Shown piece by piece: positions 1-5,917 of a stretch of 6,070 nt of DNA. The stretch lies in contig DGVW01000022.1 in the NCBI GenBank assembly GCA_002396005.1, forward strand, positions 1 through 6,070. Direction: 5' to 3'. Positions within the stretch are counted from its first letter, which is position 1, and the number at the start of each line of letters is the position of its first letter. The position numbers and the translations under genes are program-made. Under the pieces are notes generated by a model. The model searched no databases. It was not told the DNA's origin and saw nothing but the letters and a program-made list of their open reading frames with translations. Source of the DNA: Oribacterium sp. UBA4274. GTDB lineage: Bacteria; Bacillota; Clostridia; Lachnospirales; Lachnospiraceae.

Positions 1-333
1 GATCATCTGTACAGCCTTCTGTGATGCAACTATCTTCATCTCAGGATACTTACTGATGAGCTGAGGGATGCAGGTACAGTGATCCGGTTCCATATGCTGA
101 ACCACCATATAGTCAAGCTTTCTTCCTCCCAGTACATGTTCAAGATTATCCATGAACTGTCTTGTAACTGCGTCATCTATGCCGTCCATAAGACAGGTCT
201 TATCGTCCATGATGACATAGTTGTTATAGGACATACCAAGCGGCAAAGGATAAACATTTTCAAAAAGCTCAAGTCTCCTGTCCGACGCACCGAGCCACCA
301 TATATCCTTCTCAACTTCTCTCACATTGTACAT
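1..333 (-). CDS. Flavodiiron protein (FprA-family A-type flavoprotein), N-terminal part, runs off left edge
   Basis: Only the first 111 residues are in the window; the rest lies beyond base 1. Flavodiiron proteins are cytoplasmic enzymes of anaerobes that reduce O2 to water (or NO to N2O) using a metallo-beta-lactamase-like diiron domain followed by a flavodoxin domain. What is visible is the start of the diiron domain: an N-terminal WWLGASDRRLELFENVYPLP stretch, then GMSYNNYVIMDDK, and the diiron ligand motif HMEPDHC with H80, E82, D84 and H85. The remaining ligands and the flavodoxin domain are outside the window. The start is the ATG at 333, preceded by GGAGG at 341-345. It lies 83 bp downstream of the alpha-galactosidase stop on the same strand, and I saw no clear terminator or promoter between them, so read-through is possible but unproven. 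A physiological link to the sugar gene is not evident. Family call is secure; O2 versus NO preference cannot be judged. Confidence 0.9.
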   Translation of the reverse strand, partial: MYNVREVEKDIWWLGASDRRLELFENVYPLPLGMSYNNYVIMDDKTCLMDGIDDAVTRQFMDNLEHVLGGRKLDYMVVQHMEPDHCTCIPQLISKYPEMKIVASQKAVQMI

Positions 334-416
334 ATTAAACCCTCCATTAAAATGCTGTAAAATTCATATCCTTTTTGATGTTCTACAGAGAAAGCATCAT
401 CATTTATATCGACACT

Positions 417-2612
417 TTACACTTCTTTTATAAAATGAAGCTGTACTGCAGGGTAATCTCCCATGGAAAGATTCAGAGCATATCCGCCATGCATAAGAGC
501 TGCCCCTGTCATTCTCTGATCTGTTCCCTGAAGTCTGTACACAGATGCCTCATCGAGTCCCTTGAGTCTGATGTTCTTAATCTTGGCATTGGCCTGGGAT
601 CTCTTGACTACAATATTTAAAAGAGCCTCGGACTTATCTCTTGCAGCAAACTCCCACGCCTTGTAAATCTCATTCTGTCCTGCCTTGGTCAGTCTATAGT
701 AATCGCCCTTCTGTATCAACCAGTAGTAGCTGTTAAATGTCTTGATCTGCTCTTTTATCTCTGACTTCTCATCCTCTGAAAGCTTAGTGATATCAAGCTC
801 ATACCCAAAAGTACCGGACATGGCAACTATACCGCGGGTATTGAGTGGTGTAGTTCTTCCTGTCTGATGATTAGGCACAGCAGAAACATGGCTGCCTACA
901 GTGCTTACAGGGTAACCAAAAGAAGTTCCCTCCTGTATATCAAGTCGCTCGATGGCATCAGTATCATCTGAACACCAGATCTGTGGGCAATAGAACAGCA
1001 TGCCGGCATCAAAACGTCCGCCGCCGCCTGAACAGCCCTCGATCATGAGATCAGGATACGCCTTCAAGAGACGATCCAAGAGTGAATAAGTTCCAAGCAT
1101 AAATCTATGAGCTGTCTCTCCCTGACGATCTGCAGGAAGATTGTTGGAATAAACATTGCATACGCTTCTGTTGAAATCCCACTTAACATATGAAATATGT
1201 GCACTTGCAAGTATCTTACTGATGCAGTCGAAAAGGTAATCCTCAACTGCCTTGTTACTCATGTCGATGACCATCTGGTTTCTGGACATAGTAGGATTTC
1301 TGTCAGGATCTCTCAGCGCCCAATCAGGATGCTTTCTGAAAAGCTCCGAATCTTCATTGATCATCTCCGGCTCAAACCAAAGTCCGAACTTCATACCGAG
1401 CTTATCTGTTTCATCGGATATTCTCTTGAGACCGCCTATGAGTTTCTTCTCATTGACAAACCAGTCACCAAGGCCGGAGTTGTCATCATCTCTCTTGCCG
1501 AACCAACCATCGTCGAGAACCATCATTTCAACACCAAGGTCTGACGCAGTCTTTGCGATATCGATGATCTTGTCAGCATTAAAATCAAAATAGGTAGCTT
1601 CCCAGTTATTGATCAGTACAGGTCTCTTGATGTCCATATACTTTCTGTCACAAACATTCTCACGGATGATGTTGTGATAGTTATGACTTAATGTCTCAAA
1701 GCCGCCGTCTGTGTAGGTCATGATGAGCTCCGGAGTATCGAAACTTTCACCCTGTAAAAGCTTCCAGCTGAAGTTATCATCATTGATTCCTGCCACGATT
1801 CTGGTGGCTCCGGCCTGATCCTGCTCAATCTCAAACTTGTGATTTCCAGAGTACATAAGCATCATGCCATAACATTCGCCATAGTTTTCCTCTGCATCGT
1901 GATCACAGATTATGACAAATGGATTCTGATGGTGACTGCTCATACCACGTTTGGAACTGATGACTCTGATATCCTGTGAAAGGTGGTTTCTTGTAAACTG
2001 GCGTTCCATAGTATGTTTGCCAACAAAATGAACCTCATCCCAGTCCCCGAACTGCAGATCCAGCATACCTGATGATGCTTTGGTCACGTCAAGTACAGAA
2101 TCAGCCTTGTTTATAAGTCTGGTATGTCTTGTGATGATATCTTTATCTTCAAATACCGAATAGTAAAGCTCAACTTCAAGACCGATAAGCTTATCTTCCA
2201 ATGTAATCACCAAAGTAGAAACATTATCCTCATAAGGTCTTACATAAGGAAGCCCCGGAATAGGCTCCTTGCCATCTGTTATGACATGAGTTTTATATCT
2301 GAGGTCACAGCTGTGGCTTCCGTTTGCCGAAATAACATTGAGTGAGCTGACTCTAAAATCACCAATACCGCATCCGGTAAACTCCTGTGGAAGCACATCG
2401 ATAGAACGGCCTCTGTTCAGTTTAAGTTCATATAAGTTTCCTGAAAATCCACGATCGATAGGGATGATCTGATAGCTCATCTCAGTACCGTATGTCGGTT
2501 TTCCATAATATGTATGTATAGCGAGACCTACCTCGTCTATCTTTATCTGATACTCGCTGTTTTTAGTTAAAAGTCTGAAATACTTGTTTGCTTCATCATA
2601 AACAATTGCCAT
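417..2612 (-). CDS. Alpha-galactosidase, glycoside hydrolase family 36
   Basis: A 731-residue enzyme expected to release terminal alpha-1,6-galactose from raffinose-family sugars, melibiose or short galactomannan fragments by a retaining mechanism. The N-terminal half (about 1-330) is the beta-sandwich domain; the TIM barrel starts near NNWEATYFDF (335-344) and is followed by LDDGWFG (366-372), YVKWDFNR (475-482) with predicted nucleophile D479, EGCSGGGGRFD (525-535) and WCSDDTDAIERL (546-557) with predicted acid/base D549; a C-terminal beta domain ends the protein. Length and spacing match bacterial GH36 enzymes of about 730 residues. There is no signal peptide, so substrate is probably imported first. 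I chose the ATG at 2612 because AGAGGAGA lies just upstream; an in-frame ATG at 2663 has no comparable site and would add 17 residues that do not look like the family. No sugar transporter or Leloir genes are visible. A candidate promoter and operator-like dyad lie upstream. Confidence 0.95.
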   Translation of the reverse strand: MAIVYDEANKYFRLLTKNSEYQIKIDEVGLAIHTYYGKPTYGTEMSYQIIPIDRGFSGNLYELKLNRGRSIDVLPQEFTGCGIGDFRVSSLNVISANGSHSCDLRYKTHVITDGKEPIPGLPYVRPYEDNVSTLVITLEDKLIGLEVELYYSVFEDKDIITRHTRLINKADSVLDVTKASSGMLDLQFGDWDEVHFVGKHTMERQFTRNHLSQDIRVISSKRGMSSHHQNPFVIICDHDAEENYGECYGMMLMYSGNHKFEIEQDQAGATRIVAGINDDNFSWKLLQGESFDTPELIMTYTDGGFETLSHNYHNIIRENVCDRKYMDIKRPVLINNWEATYFDFNADKIIDIAKTASDLGVEMMVLDDGWFGKRDDDNSGLGDWFVNEKKLIGGLKRISDETDKLGMKFGLWFEPEMINEDSELFRKHPDWALRDPDRNPTMSRNQMVIDMSNKAVEDYLFDCISKILASAHISYVKWDFNRSVCNVYSNNLPADRQGETAHRFMLGTYSLLDRLLKAYPDLMIEGCSGGGGRFDAGMLFYCPQIWCSDDTDAIERLDIQEGTSFGYPVSTVGSHVSAVPNHQTGRTTPLNTRGIVAMSGTFGYELDITKLSEDEKSEIKEQIKTFNSYYWLIQKGDYYRLTKAGQNEIYKAWEFAARDKSEALLNIVVKRSQANAKIKNIRLKGLDEASVYRLQGTDQRMTGAALMHGGYALNLSMGDYPAVQLHFIKEV

Positions 2613-2669
2613 AAAAAGTCTCCTCTGGTGATATTCACTATTTGATATTTCACATACCACCATATCAAT

Positions 2670-2710
2670 AATTGTTACACAATTTTAAGTTCAGTAAAAT
2701 TTTAACAATT
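2670..2710. repeat. Nested inverted repeat over the alpha-galactosidase promoter, operator-like
   Basis: Two nested pairs of arms are visible: AATTGTTA (2670-2677) with TAACAATT (2703-2710), and AATTTTA (2681-2687) with TAAAATT (2695-2701), around a 7-bp centre. The gaps between outer and inner arms are 3 and 1 bp, so the dyad is slightly asymmetric. It covers the candidate -10 box and start point of the alpha-galactosidase gene, where a repressor would act. As RNA it would form an AT-only stem of modest stability. The cognate regulator is not in the window. Confidence 0.5.
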
Positions 2711-2726
2711 AATATTCTTTTGTAAA
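2699..2726 (-). promoter_or_regulatory. Candidate sigma-A promoter for the alpha-galactosidase gene
   Basis: On the minus strand a -35 box TTTACA (2726-2721) and a -10 box TAAAAT (2704-2699) are separated by 16 bp; each matches consensus at five of six positions. Transcription would start near 2692 and give a leader of about 80 nt before the ATG at 2612. The region is very AT-rich, so chance matches are likely and other pairs are possible. The overlap with the inverted repeat at 2670-2710 gives it some support. Confidence 0.45.
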
Positions 2727-2780
2727 TGCATATAACTTCCGAATTTTAGAAATAAATTTTATGAAAAAAAACTATTGTTA

Positions 2781-2810
2781 TTGACACTTTTCTTTTTAAG
2801 AGTTTATACT
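2781..2810 (+). promoter_or_regulatory. Strong sigma-A promoter for the riboswitch and cation antiporter
   Basis: A perfect -35 box TTGACA (2781-2786) and a near-perfect -10 box TATACT (2805-2810) are separated by 18 bp. An A-tract at 2764-2771 just upstream could act as an UP element. The predicted start, near 2817, falls at the 5' edge of the riboswitch aptamer, so promoter and RNA element fit together with almost no spare sequence. Confidence 0.88.
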
Positions 2811-2818
2811 TGTCCGCG

Positions 2819-2914
2819 AGTATCAGGGAGTAGCTTGCACAGTATGTGTTACATATTCCGTCAGTACGGGACGATGGGTCCCCGGGGTATGTTTTTAAAA
2901 GCGAGACTTTTACT
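2819..2914 (+). promoter_or_regulatory. yybP-ykoY family (Mn2+) riboswitch aptamer
   Basis: The leader carries the conserved segments of this family in order: GGGAGUAGC (2826-2834), GUCA (2860-2863) and GCGAGAC (2901-2907). Folding by eye gives a four-way-junction layout. P1 is AGUAUCAG (2819-2826) with CUUUUACU (2907-2914), six pairs and two mismatches. A short hairpin is GCACA/UGUGU (2837-2841 with 2845-2849). The long P3 is ACAUAUUCC/GGGGUAUGU (2851-2859 with 2884-2892), nine pairs, capped across the conserved internal loop by GGGAC/GUCCC (2868-2872 with 2878-2882). This matches the lactococcal Mn2+ riboswitch as I remember it. The family is known to sense Mn2+ and to turn on metal exporters; sensing here is inferred from that match. 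It sits between the promoter and the antiporter gene. Confidence 0.9.
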
Positions 2915-2944
2915 GCAGTTTGAGCAGTAGGAGTCTCTTTTTTT
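2903..2944 (+). terminator. Riboswitch-controlled intrinsic terminator
   Basis: GAGACUUUUACUGC (2903-2916) pairs with GCAGUAGGAGUCUC (2924-2937) along 14 bp, including two G-U wobbles, around a 7-nt loop, followed by seven Ts (2938-2944). Its 5' arm contains the last conserved aptamer segment (GAGAC) and the 3' strand of P1, so aptamer and terminator cannot form together. Metal binding would hold GAGAC in the aptamer and allow read-through; without metal the terminator forms. It ends 22 nt before the antiporter start codon. Confidence 0.9.
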
Positions 2945-2966
2945 GAGAAAAGAATCGGAGGAAAGT

Positions 2967-3944
2967 ATGATTTTTATTTACATCTTATTTTTGGCACTTG
3001 GAATGTTCGCTCTTATCAAGGGCGCTGATATGTTTGTTGGCGGAAGTTCATCCATCGCAACACGTTTTCATGTACCAGGTCTCATCATCGGTCTCACAAT
3101 CGTAGCTATGGGAACCAGCGCACCGGAACTTGCAGTAAGTACATCAGCAGCATTTCAAGGTTCCAATGAAATCGCCATAAGCAATGTTGTAGGGTCAAAT
3201 TTCTTTAATCTACTCGCTATTCTCGGCATTTGCGCTGTAATGAAGCCTATGCCTGTAGATAATGATGTGCTAAAGCGCGACATCCCTTTCTCCATCCTCA
3301 TCACAATACTTACACTCGCAGCAAGCTGTGGTCCTCTCCTATTACATGTTAATCCTTTCAGCCTTGATGTTTCCCAGACTGCAGGAGTTGTGTCTCGTTT
3401 AAACGGTATCGTCCTTGTCCTTCTGCTTATCGGCTACATCGCAGTTTTAGTTATAGCTGCAAGAAAAAGTGGTTCCAAAGCGGACGATGTACCACAGTAC
3501 AGCTTAGGAAAATCTATATTGATACTTCTTGCCGGTCTTTTGATCATCATTGCAGGCGGTCAGGTAGTTGTATACTGTGCCAAGGAAATCGCAAGAGCCT
3601 TAGGTATGACTGAAACCCTTATCGGTCTTACAGTAGTTGCATTCGGAACTTCACTTCCTGAGCTCGTAACATCAATCGTTGCCATCAGAAAGCAGGAGTC
3701 AGGCATGGCTATCGGCAACACTGTCGGGTCAAACATTTTCAATATCCTGTTTATACTTGGAGTATCAGCAACCATTCATCCTGTAACTGTCAATATCGCT
3801 TCCTGTATAGATATGATGATCCTGATTGTTGTTACGATCATCGCACTGATTTTTGCTACAAGTTCTCATAGGATTTCAAGAATTGAAGGTGGTCTGATGC
3901 TGGCTATCTACTTCGCTGATATGGCTTATGCCATTGTAAGATAA
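2967..3944 (+). CDS. CaCA-family cation/sodium antiporter (YrbG-like), probably Ca2+ and/or Mn2+ export
   Basis: A 325-residue polytopic membrane protein of the Ca2+/cation antiporter superfamily, which exports divalent cations in exchange for Na+ or H+. Both signature alpha repeats are present: alpha-1 with MGTSAPEL (48-55) and VGSNFFN (75-81), alpha-2 with FGTSLPEL (226-233) and VGSNIFN (253-259). The predicted ion-binding glutamates are E54 and E232. About ten hydrophobic segments flank a hydrophilic link near 166-180, the usual layout and length for bacterial members. The ATG at 2967 is chosen because GGAGG lies at 2957-2961; an in-frame TTG at 2943 lies in the U-tract of the terminator and cannot be the real start. 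The gene is alone between a riboswitch-terminator and its own terminator, so it is probably monocistronic. The Mn2+ riboswitch upstream suggests that Mn2+ is a physiological substrate; family membership alone would only suggest Ca2+. Confidence 0.93.
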   Translation: MIFIYILFLALGMFALIKGADMFVGGSSSIATRFHVPGLIIGLTIVAMGTSAPELAVSTSAAFQGSNEIAISNVVGSNFFNLLAILGICAVMKPMPVDNDVLKRDIPFSILITILTLAASCGPLLLHVNPFSLDVSQTAGVVSRLNGIVLVLLLIGYIAVLVIAARKSGSKADDVPQYSLGKSILILLAGLLIIIAGGQVVVYCAKEIARALGMTETLIGLTVVAFGTSLPELVTSIVAIRKQESGMAIGNTVGSNIFNILFILGVSATIHPVTVNIASCIDMMILIVVTIIALIFATSSHRISRIEGGLMLAIYFADMAYAIVR

Positions 3945-3950
3945 TATATA

Positions 3951-3989
3951 GATGTGAGTGGACATTGCTTGTCACTCACATCTTTTTTT
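3951..3989 (+). terminator. Intrinsic terminator after the cation antiporter
   Basis: GATGTGAGTG (3951-3960) pairs perfectly with CACTCACATC (3973-3982) around a 12-nt loop, followed by seven Ts (3983-3989). It begins 6 nt after the antiporter stop codon. Confidence 0.93.
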
Positions 3990-4020
3990 AATCACATGAT
4001 GCATTTTTTATATATTGGTG

Positions 4021-4034
4021 GTAAACTAGTTTAC
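4021..4034. promoter_or_regulatory. Perfect 14-bp palindrome, probable operator upstream of the VOC gene
   Basis: GTAAACTAGTTTAC is an exact palindrome. It lies 86 bp upstream of the VOC start codon and overlaps a possible weak -35 box (TTTACG, 4030-4035) that would pair with TATTAT (4051-4056) at a short 15-bp spacing. Short GTAAAC-type half-sites are common for dimeric helix-turn-helix repressors such as the TetR family, but no regulator gene is visible. Immediately adjacent is a second dyad, GCATG/CATGC (4035-4039 with 4045-4049). Confidence 0.55.
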
Positions 4035-4074
4035 GCATGTATCCCATGCTTATTATTTTAAAAAGATCAAGTGC

Positions 4075-4089
4075 TGAAAGCGCTTATCA
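4075..4089 (+). promoter_or_regulatory. CcpA/LacI-type operator-like site upstream of the VOC gene
   Basis: TGAAAGCGCTTATCA follows the catabolite-responsive element pattern (TGWAARCGYTWWCA) through its first twelve positions, with the CG centre, and then carries one extra base before the final CA. It contains the palindrome AAGCGCTT (4078-4085). Lying 30 bp before the start codon and downstream of the possible -10 box, it would repress by blocking RNA polymerase. Another LacI-family regulator could use such a site, and one isolated match may be chance. Confidence 0.45.
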
Positions 4090-4119
4090 AAACACTAACA
4101 TAACCCAAGGAGGTATATT

Positions 4120-4503
4120 ATGGCTGATTTAATGTCAAAGGATTTTGATGCAGTTAAGGAACTGGGACTTTGTGTACTTCATGTAGGTATCAACGCAGAT
4201 GGCGAAGAGGATGCATTACGTATTGCAGATGAATTCCATACTTTGATGGGATTTCTTCCACGTGTTGGCAATAGTTCAATTTTTGCTTCAGATCTCATCG
4301 AGATCATGAAGAAAGACGGTCCCGGTGAGAAAGGTCATATCGCAATCGGTGCTCACGATGTAGCCAAGGCTGCTGACTTCTTCGAGAAAAGAGGGATGGG
4401 CTTAAAGAAAGAAACTGCTACATACAACGAGGATGGAACTATGAAGTTCGTATATCTTGATAAGATGATTGCAGGATTTGCCATCCACCTTAAGCAGTAT
4501 TAA
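4120..4503 (+). CDS. Stand-alone VOC-fold protein resembling the C-terminal extension of clostridial KDPG/KHG aldolases
   Basis: A 127-residue soluble protein preceded by an excellent ribosome binding site (AAGGAGGT, 4107-4114, 5 nt before the ATG). It has the two-module pattern of the vicinal oxygen chelate (glyoxalase/bleomycin-resistance) fold: module 1 from LHVGINADGEEDALRIADEF through LMGFLPRVGNSSIFASDLIEIMK (about 20-64), module 2 from GHIAIGAHDVAKAADFFEKRG to IAGFAIHLKQ (about 72-126). From memory, HVGIN, GFxPxxGNSSxFA, EVMK, GHIAIG and a GFAxHLxQ ending are also the hallmarks of the roughly 110-residue tail found on many clostridial 2-keto-3-deoxy-6-phosphogluconate aldolases; here that unit stands alone with no aldolase beside it. 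H21, E61, H73 and H123 fall at positions that bind metal in VOC enzymes. The reaction is unknown. Operator-like sites upstream suggest sugar-responsive control. Confidence 0.8.
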   Translation: MADLMSKDFDAVKELGLCVLHVGINADGEEDALRIADEFHTLMGFLPRVGNSSIFASDLIEIMKKDGPGEKGHIAIGAHDVAKAADFFEKRGMGLKKETATYNEDGTMKFVYLDKMIAGFAIHLKQY

Positions 4504-4555
4504 AAAATATCCCTATCTATGTGAACTCAGTTCATATTAAAATAAAAGAATATCT

Positions 4556-4584
4556 GCCCCGGCAAAAATCACACTCGCCGGGGC
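4556..4584. terminator. GC-rich hairpin between convergent genes, likely weak terminator
   Basis: GCCCCGGC (4556-4563) pairs perfectly with GCCGGGGC (4577-4584) around a 13-nt loop, midway between the convergent VOC and metallophosphoesterase genes. On the plus strand no U-tract follows. On the minus strand the hairpin is followed by an interrupted T-rich stretch (AGATATTCTTTTATTTT), so it fits better as the end of the metallophosphoesterase unit, and possibly serves both directions. Confidence 0.6.
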
Positions 4585-4621
4585 GTAAATACGATACTTA
4601 TGTCAATATAAAGTTCTATGA

Positions 4622-5917
4622 TTACATATCAAGTTCCAGAATTCTTCCACTATATTCAGTTGTTTCAACCATACTTTGAATCCACGGACCATAGTTATGA
4701 TTCCACAGAACCTTTATCATATCTCTGTATAACGGCTCAGCCTTCAGTTCTTCACTATGTTCCGCCAAAGTTCCTTCTTCATAATATAGGAAAAATCTGT
4801 TTATAAGTTTTAAAACATTGTCCTTTTTCTGTCCTGTCAGCCCTTCCGCCTCAAGAATTGAAGTAAATGTTTTCTGCATAAAGACATTTGTTTCTTTTTC
4901 AAGAGTTTCAAGTTTTGGTTTTACAGATGTTCCATATGTATCAAAATCTATCGTCTCTGCATAGTAAATCATCCTGTCTTCACCCAAAGAAAGATTCACC
5001 AAAAGATGTCTCCCCGCAAAAGGCATGCCACTTAAAATCTCCCAAAGTCCGTCTGACTCAGTTATATACTGTGTATGCATATGTCCTGTAACAGCCAATT
5101 TGACACCGCCGTCACGAAGCACTTTTGAAAGATCTGAATTATGTATAACATGTGATTCCGCACCTTGTCCCTCTGCACCATAAAGAACATTATGATGGGA
5201 TAAGAAAATGATTTTGTGTCCTTTATATTTATCAAGCATGTCCCGAAGCCACTGCATCGTTTTCGGAGAAAGCTCTCCTTGTGCCCCTAGATGTAATGCT
5301 TTATCATCCATTGCCAGAAATACCACATCTTTTACGATGGCAGTATAACTAAGTGATGCAGTATCTCTATCTACAGGATTAAGAAGATTGAAATACGATT
5401 TTTCATACTCTGACTCATCCATGCGGTCAAAATCATGATTACCTGTGGTAATTATGATAGATATATCATTATCCTTAATCTCCTGTAATTTCGATACAAG
5501 TCCTGCCACATCATCAGGTGAACCACTATTAGTATTATCTCCTGTCATGATAAAAACATCCGGATGCTTCGCAATAACTTCTTTAATTATGGTATCTGTA
5601 ATCTCTTCCGCAGCTCCAATCCCAGGTACACTCAGATGATCTATCTTTTTATTACCCGTGTAGTGCAGGTCGGAAATGATGACAGCATTAACACTCTCAG
5701 AATCCTTCCAAAGTGAATCATTTATAATCGAAGTCATTTCATCACTTTCACTATAAGAAAGGACATTGCCATCATAACTTCCTGCAACGATATCATTATT
5801 CTTTTTAGCAAAAATCCCAGTACACGCCGATAAAAAAAACAGCACAAATAAACCACCGGCAAAACAAATACCGTAAAATAAACCTCTACACCATTTACCA
5901 TGAATAAGCATCATCAC
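4622..5917 (-). CDS. Predicted lipoprotein metallophosphoesterase (calcineurin-like)
   Basis: A 431-residue exported phosphoesterase of unknown substrate. Residues 1-31 form a lipoprotein signal: basic K8 and R11, a hydrophobic core (12-29) and lipobox LSAC with predicted lipidated C32, placing the enzyme on the outer face of the membrane. The dinuclear-metal motifs follow in order: SDLHYTG (D83, H85), TGDNTN (G126, D127), TGNHDF (N160, H161, D162), LSHHN (H241) and TGHMH (H279, H281), so the active site looks intact. The C-terminal part, about 320-431, is charged and helical-looking and I do not recognise it. The start is ambiguous: GTG at 5917, ATG at 5914 and ATG at 5911 are consecutive in one frame, with only a weak GGA 6-9 nt upstream of the first two. 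The GTG directly follows the TGA of the upstream gene, implying translational coupling. Nucleotide or phosphodiester substrates are possible; no motif decides. Confidence 0.88.
   Translation of the reverse strand: MMMLIHGKWCRGLFYGICFAGGLFVLFFLSACTGIFAKKNNDIVAGSYDGNVLSYSESDEMTSIINDSLWKDSESVNAVIISDLHYTGNKKIDHLSVPGIGAAEEITDTIIKEVIAKHPDVFIMTGDNTNSGSPDDVAGLVSKLQEIKDNDISIIITTGNHDFDRMDESEYEKSYFNLLNPVDRDTASLSYTAIVKDVVFLAMDDKALHLGAQGELSPKTMQWLRDMLDKYKGHKIIFLSHHNVLYGAEGQGAESHVIHNSDLSKVLRDGGVKLAVTGHMHTQYITESDGLWEILSGMPFAGRHLLVNLSLGEDRMIYYAETIDFDTYGTSVKPKLETLEKETNVFMQKTFTSILEAEGLTGQKKDNVLKLINRFFLYYEEGTLAEHSEELKAEPLYRDMIKVLWNHNYGPWIQSMVETTEYSGRILELDM

Noticed and set aside
79..360. Plus-strand open frame of 93 codons
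   Set aside because: It is antisense to the flavodiiron gene, whose HxExDH motif and ribosome binding site are clear.
334..416. Separate promoter for the flavodiiron gene
   Set aside because: TATAAA- and TATGAA-like boxes occur on the minus strand but none has a credible -35 box at suitable spacing.
1197..1593. Overlapping plus-strand open frames of 113-115 codons
   Set aside because: They lie wholly inside the alpha-galactosidase gene on the opposite strand, lack ribosome binding sites and give no recognisable protein.
2613..2663. Upstream ATG at 2663 for the alpha-galactosidase
   Set aside because: The added 17 residues do not resemble the family start, and the AGAGGAGA site precisely serves the ATG at 2612.
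2880..2887. CCCCGGGG palindrome as a protein binding site
   Set aside because: It is explained by the adjoining 3' strands of two riboswitch stems.
2943..2966. TTG start extending the antiporter by eight residues
   Set aside because: It lies in the U-tract of the terminator and has no ribosome binding site; the ATG at 2967 has GGAGG five nt upstream.
4519..4537. ATGTGAAC/GTTCATAT hairpin as terminator of the VOC gene
   Set aside because: The stem has a G-U pair, is AT-rich and is followed by TAAAATAAAAG with no U-tract.
4618..5091. Plus-strand open frames of 62 and 67 codons
   Set aside because: They are antisense to the metallophosphoesterase, whose full motif set supports the minus-strand reading.
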